A DNA stretch of 64,000 nt, from NCBI GenBank assembly GCA_038239345.1, contig JBBSEX010000002.1, forward strand, positions 372,001 to 436,000, in the 5' to 3' direction. The translations under genes and the position numbers were made by a program. Below, one piece after another: positions 60,478 through 64,000 of this stretch. Origin of the DNA: JBBSEX01 sp038239345 (GTDB taxonomy: Bacteria; Acidobacteriota; Terriglobia; Bryobacterales; Bryobacteraceae). How positions within the stretch are numbered: the stretch's first letter is position 1; every line of letters starts with the position of its first letter. The notes under the pieces were generated by a model. That model saw only the letters and a program-made list of their open reading frames with translations. It searched no databases and was not told the DNA's origin.

Positions 60478-61587
60478 ATGGCAAGAAAGTCCACCAACCT
60501 CAACCTCACGTACACCATAACTCCGGCCATTGCCAGTGGGCTGATGAGAATTGAGGCGGTCAAGCAAACCATCCAGACCCTACCGATCACGCCACGTGTG
60601 TTGGCAAATCTGCGCGAGACGGCGCGGCTGTTTTCTACTCACTACTCAACCATGATCGAAGGAAATCGCCTGACACAGGAACAGGTTGCTCGAGTAATCG
60701 CGGGGGATCAACGCTTTCCGGGCCGGGAGCGGGATCAGGAGGCGGTTAAAGGCTATTACGCCGCGCTTGGTGAAGCGGAACGTGTGTCAAAGAGGGGTGA
60801 GAAAATCTCCGAGTCGACGGTCCGAACTCTGCACGCTCTGATCATGGGAGGCGGCAAGAACCGCGTGAAATCCACGCCCTATCGGGACGGGCAAAACGTG
60901 ATTCGTGACGCTCACTCCAACGCCATTGTCTACATGCCGCCGGAGGCCAAGGATGTTCCGTGGCTGATGGAACAACTGATTACCTGGGTCAACAAGAAGG
61001 ACGAATTACCGGTGCCTCTTAAGGCTGGGATTGCACATTACCAATACGCCGCCATCCATCCTTACTACGATGGCAACGGACGAACGGCGCGTTTGCTGAC
61101 CACGCTAATCCTCCATTTGGGCGCGTACGACCTAAAGGGTCTTTACGCCCTCGAAGAATACTACGCCCGCAATCTGAAAGCTTATTATGACGCGCTAACC
61201 GTCGGCCCATCTCACAATTACTGTATTGGCCGGGCCGGGGCCGGCATCACTAAGTGGATTGCCTATTTTATCGCCGGTATGGCAGCCTCATTTGAGTCGG
61301 TACGCAACCAAGCCCAACGCGAGGCCGACCAAGGCGGCAAGGATCGATCTAAGCTGCTACGCAACCTGGACTCCAAGCAACGCAGAGCTCTGACGTTGTT
61401 TCAGAAATCGCGAGAGATTACGGCCAAGGATGTTGCCAGCCTATTTGGCTATCAGCCCCGGACCGCTGCGTTGTTGTGCCAGCGTTGGGTGGAGAAGGGC
61501 TTCTTCAAAACAACGGATCCCGCGAAAAAATCGCGGCGCTACAAACTAGGCGAAGCGCATGCCGCGATCTTCGATGAAATCGACTGA
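60478..61587 (+). CDS. Fic-domain protein with N-terminal inhibitory motif and C-terminal winged helix
   Basis: 369 residues. The Fic motif HPYYDGNGRTAR (194-205) is complete, so AMP transfer (or another phosphotransfer) to protein hydroxyls is expected. An inhibitory helix of the (S/T)xxxE(G/N) kind is present upstream, S57-T-M-I-E61-G62, as in class II Fic proteins that hold themselves off. The C-terminal about 60 residues (FQKSREITAKDVASLFGYQP, RTAALLCQRWVEKGFF) form a winged helix. The ATG at 60478 was preferred to a TTG at 60427. No separate antitoxin gene is needed or seen. Target unknown. Confidence 0.9.
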   Translation: MARKSTNLNLTYTITPAIASGLMRIEAVKQTIQTLPITPRVLANLRETARLFSTHYSTMIEGNRLTQEQVARVIAGDQRFPGRERDQEAVKGYYAALGEAERVSKRGEKISESTVRTLHALIMGGGKNRVKSTPYRDGQNVIRDAHSNAIVYMPPEAKDVPWLMEQLITWVNKKDELPVPLKAGIAHYQYAAIHPYYDGNGRTARLLTTLILHLGAYDLKGLYALEEYYARNLKAYYDALTVGPSHNYCIGRAGAGITKWIAYFIAGMAASFESVRNQAQREADQGGKDRSKLLRNLDSKQRRALTLFQKSREITAKDVASLFGYQPRTAALLCQRWVEKGFFKTTDPAKKSRRYKLGEAHAAIFDEID

Positions 61588-61598
61588 TCCTGTCGCGC

Positions 61599-62711
61599 CT
61601 ATAACCGCCGGATCGCCGCGCTTACGGGCTTCGACCCCACAGGAATCATCGTTAACGGGGCTGCGGAGCGGTATTTGTTTGCCGTGATCACCCCTACTAA
61701 AATCACGCCGACATCTCCGCTTTTTCTATTCAGCACCAAAGCATACCGGTCATCAGGGGTGATAGCGACATAGCCTGGTTCCGTGCCGGCGGCCATGACG
61801 GCGATGACTCTTTGCGTTTGGATGTTCAGGATGGTTACTTCGCTTGATTGCGGATTGGTGATGAAGAGATATTCGGGTGGTCCTTTAGATGCCGCCATGG
61901 CTCCGGGGGAACGGCCGGCTAAAAATGTCCCGGCTACCTGGGGCGTGTGGTACGGGTAGACCACCGCAACCGCATCCATACCCTCTCCAGTCACGAAAAG
62001 TTGGCCACCGTCGGCGTTGAAGCAGAGATTGTCGGGGCGCACCGGAAGCGGCAGGTGCACCACTAACTTGCGCGATGCGACCTCGAAAACGGAGAGCATT
62101 CGCTCTTCCAGGTTCGCGGCAATTAATGCCCGGCCATCCTGCTGGAAGCGCACTGACCCGATGGCGCCGGTTTGGGCGATGGGCTTCTCGCAGATTCGCG
62201 TAGCCAGGTCCACGAAGCTAATCGCTTTCGCTTCGCCGAAACTGATGGCTGCCATATCACTGCGGGAACCGAGTTCGAAATCGACGGGGATGAGCGGCAG
62301 ATCGATGTGCCATTCGGGTCGAAAGGTGTCGAGCGAAATGCGGACCAGCCGTTTCGGATCCTGACATAAAATGTAGATCGCCTTGCCGTCGCTCGATAGG
62401 CGCATGGCTAATGCGGTCGCTGCCACCGATAGCTTCCGGAGAAGAGTCAGACGATCGGTTTCGATTTCGTGAATGACGCCGGAGGCTGGCGTTAGTGCGT
62501 AGACCGAAGGCCGGGTCTGGTGGGCGATGACGCTGGTTGGGCTGCCGTCGATGTGGATATGCTTAGCCACGGCGAAGGCCGTTAGGTCCACTGCGGCGAT
62601 GGCTTGGCCTTCTTCGTTGGCGACGAAGGCATAACCGCGAAATCCACTGGCGGTATGCCGGCTACAGGCGACGGCGCCGGGGATGGCCATCAACCAGGAC
62701 CTTCGTGTCAT
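61599..62711 (-). CDS. Exported YncE-like beta-propeller protein
   Basis: 370 residues with a Tat-like leader (MTRRSWLMAIPGAVACSRHT; the Cys might be a lipidation site, but spacing is loose). Seven or so repeats of the form GxxxxAxxxxxSxxIxLxxLxxxR, for example GYAFVANEEGQAIAAVDLTA, YALVLNRKSGDVGVILVG and YLFITNPQSSEVTILNI. It probably binds another protein or ligand in the periplasm. Convergent with fic, 11 bases apart. Confidence 0.8.
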   Translation of the reverse strand: MTRRSWLMAIPGAVACSRHTASGFRGYAFVANEEGQAIAAVDLTAFAVAKHIHIDGSPTSVIAHQTRPSVYALTPASGVIHEIETDRLTLLRKLSVAATALAMRLSSDGKAIYILCQDPKRLVRISLDTFRPEWHIDLPLIPVDFELGSRSDMAAISFGEAKAISFVDLATRICEKPIAQTGAIGSVRFQQDGRALIAANLEERMLSVFEVASRKLVVHLPLPVRPDNLCFNADGGQLFVTGEGMDAVAVVYPYHTPQVAGTFLAGRSPGAMAASKGPPEYLFITNPQSSEVTILNIQTQRVIAVMAAGTEPGYVAITPDDRYALVLNRKSGDVGVILVGVITANKYRSAAPLTMIPVGSKPVSAAIRRL

Positions 62712-62954
62712 TTCCTCAACAGTCTACCGCGCGCTTTGCACCGGGCTGATCGGCAATCTCGAAATTATTGAAAATAAAAGACGAAGACTAAATCGGCGTT
62801 GATGGGTAAACAGTACTATGCTACGCTCAGGACTGGTAGCCAGCGCCAGCTTCCGCCGGCGGCTAATCGGTGGCCGGACGTTTCCTCAACCCTTTGGGCA
62901 CCCGATTGCTAGCAGGCCGTTGCATCGTTATAAAGGAAGTTGAAAGTCCACTCC

Positions 62955-63980
62955 ATGAATTTCCGTTCGCTATTTAGTTTATTCTCTTCGGATTTGGCGA
63001 TCGATCTCGGTACCGCCAACACACTTGTTTTCGCCAAGGGTAAGGGTATCGTCGTCAACGAGCCTTCCATCGTAGCTATCAACAAAAATACGGGCGATCC
63101 TGAGGCCGTGGGTAAAGAAGCCAAGGAAATGCTGGGCCGCACGCCGGGAAATATCGTCGCCATCCGGCCAATGAAAGACGGCGTAATCGCCGATTTCAAG
63201 GTCACCGAGCGGATGCTGAATTACTTCATCCACAAAGCGCATGGCCGCAAGATGCTGGTACATCCGCGCATCGTGATCGGCGTTCCCAGTGAGATCACGC
63301 AGGTGGAAAAGCGCGCCGTGATTGATTCGGCCTATCGGGCTAAAGCAAGCGAAGTGCATCTGGTGGAGCAGGCCATGGTGGCGGCGATTGGCGCGGGGCT
63401 TCCGATAACCGAACCAAGCGGCAATATGGTGGTGGATATCGGCGGCGGGACGACGGATGTAGCGGTGATTTCGCTGTCGGGCATCGTCTATTCAAGGTCG
63501 GTACGAGTTGCCGGCAATGAGATGGACGAAGCGATCATGCAGTATCTGAAGCGCAAGTATAATCTGCTGATTGGCGAACGCACGGGCGAAGCGATCAAGA
63601 TGCAGATTGGCTCGGCTTATCCGCTGGACCGGCCGCTAACAATGGAAATCAAAGGGCGCAATCTGATTGAAGGCGTTCCGAAGACCATCACGATCGACGA
63701 TAGCGAAATTCGCGAGGCGCTTTCCGAATGTGTCGCTACCATCATGAATGCAATTCGGGTGGCGCTGGAACGGACGCCGCCGGAATTGAGCGCCGATATT
63801 AGCGACCGCGGAATCGTCTTGACGGGTGGCGGCGCGATGCTCAAGAATTTAGATAAGCGCATTCGAGAAGAGACCGGATTGCCGGTATCGATTGCCGAGG
63901 ATCCACTGGCCAGCGTAGTGTTGGGAACCGGAAAAATGCTCACCGATTTCAAGCTGCTGCGCCGCATCGCGATCGAATAA
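62955..63980 (+). CDS. mreB: Rod-shape-determining protein MreB
   Basis: Bacterial actin, 341 residues, which organises lateral cell-wall synthesis. Nucleotide-binding landmarks: LAIDLGTANTLVFAKGKGIV (phosphate 1), VVDIGGGTTDVAVISL (phosphate 2), VLTGGGAMLKNLDKRI (adenosine) and IGVPSEITQVEKRAV. The ATG at 62955 is used; a TTG five codons earlier has its ribosome-binding site too close. The 240-base gap upstream shows no convincing promoter; it contains a chance-looking 36-residue frame from 62802. Only 20 bases follow before the window ends; mreC is likely next. Confidence 0.95.
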   Translation: MNFRSLFSLFSSDLAIDLGTANTLVFAKGKGIVVNEPSIVAINKNTGDPEAVGKEAKEMLGRTPGNIVAIRPMKDGVIADFKVTERMLNYFIHKAHGRKMLVHPRIVIGVPSEITQVEKRAVIDSAYRAKASEVHLVEQAMVAAIGAGLPITEPSGNMVVDIGGGTTDVAVISLSGIVYSRSVRVAGNEMDEAIMQYLKRKYNLLIGERTGEAIKMQIGSAYPLDRPLTMEIKGRNLIEGVPKTITIDDSEIREALSECVATIMNAIRVALERTPPELSADISDRGIVLTGGGAMLKNLDKRIREETGLPVSIAEDPLASVVLGTGKMLTDFKLLRRIAIE

Positions 63981-64000
63981 AGGCAAAGTTGAGTCTGACG

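Noticed and set aside
62802..62912. 36-residue frame upstream of mreB (MGKQYYATLRTGSQRQ...)
   Set aside because: No ribosome-binding site, low-complexity end, and it crosses what looks like leader sequence.

Overview
The window looks like chromosomal DNA of an acidobacterium, most likely of the Solibacter/Bryobacter group. This is an inference from gene families rather than a marker gene. The pointers are two secreted proteins with the 'NGAS..PGSIVSIFG' C-terminal domain that is abundant in Solibacter (TIGR03437 type), a 914-residue orphan FtsX-like permease with its PadR regulator (the ADOP arrangement), a PSCyt1/DUF1549/DUF1553 protein paired with a DUF1501 protein, an Oar-like TonB-dependent receptor with an N-terminal carboxypeptidase-regulatory domain, and many twin-arginine-type signal peptides. 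I see no rRNA, tRNA, CRISPR array, insertion sequence or phage genes. Nearly all the DNA is coding, and overlapping stop/start codons are common.

Layout. 1-2.0 kb: leftward operon of an SGNH esterase, an alpha/beta hydrolase and a truncated SDR. 2.1-11.7 kb: secreted proteins of unknown role, the DUF1549/DUF1501 pair, DinB, a TIGR03437 protein, a Gfo/Idh/MocA oxidoreductase and an ECF sigma factor. 11.7-15.3 kb: TonB and an astacin-like secreted protease. 15.4-16.2 kb: a UPF0175/DUF3368 toxin-antitoxin pair whose toxin carries a 1-nt frameshift. 16.3-19.2 kb: glutaryl-CoA dehydrogenase, then a di-haem oxidoreductase preceded by a promoter and a folded leader that pairs over its ribosome-binding site. 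19.2-24.7 kb: rimO-yacG-pgpA-NHL protein-cinA and an SDR. 24.7-32.0 kb: a nine-gene leftward block that joins DNA repair (family-5 UDG, AlkA, Ada) to HpnE, small membrane proteins, an LD-carboxypeptidase and an aminotransferase. 32.1-36.1 kb: the conserved phoH-ybeY-corC-era cluster plus a BON protein. 36.2-40.5 kb: a DUF5666-like protein and a TonB-dependent receptor. 40.5-43.0 kb: thiolase, mini OB-fold protein and aminotransferase. 43.1-45.6 kb: ECF sigma/anti-sigma group. 45.6-52.9 kb: envelope genes, including a foldase lipoprotein and a 1107-residue GH18-CE4-GT2 fusion, and a crotonase. 53.0-54.5 kb: glutathione peroxidase and galE. 54.5-57.8 kb: ADOP/PadR module flanked by short direct repeats. 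57.8-61.6 kb: SDR, MFS, DUF2239 and a divergent Fic protein. 61.6-64.0 kb: a beta-propeller protein and mreB.

How the genes fit together. Housekeeping clusters (phoH-ybeY-era, rimO-yacG-pgpA-cinA, mreB) sit between accessory envelope and nutrient-acquisition genes (TonB, TonB receptor, secreted protease, SGNH and alpha/beta hydrolases, polysaccharide synthase/deacetylase) typical of a soil heterotroph. The least explained items are the structured leader before the di-haem oxidoreductase, the small membrane proteins coupled to hpnE, the thiolase with a 73-residue OB-fold partner, the sigma/anti-sigma locus with a probable CTG-start gene, and the repeat-flanked permease module.
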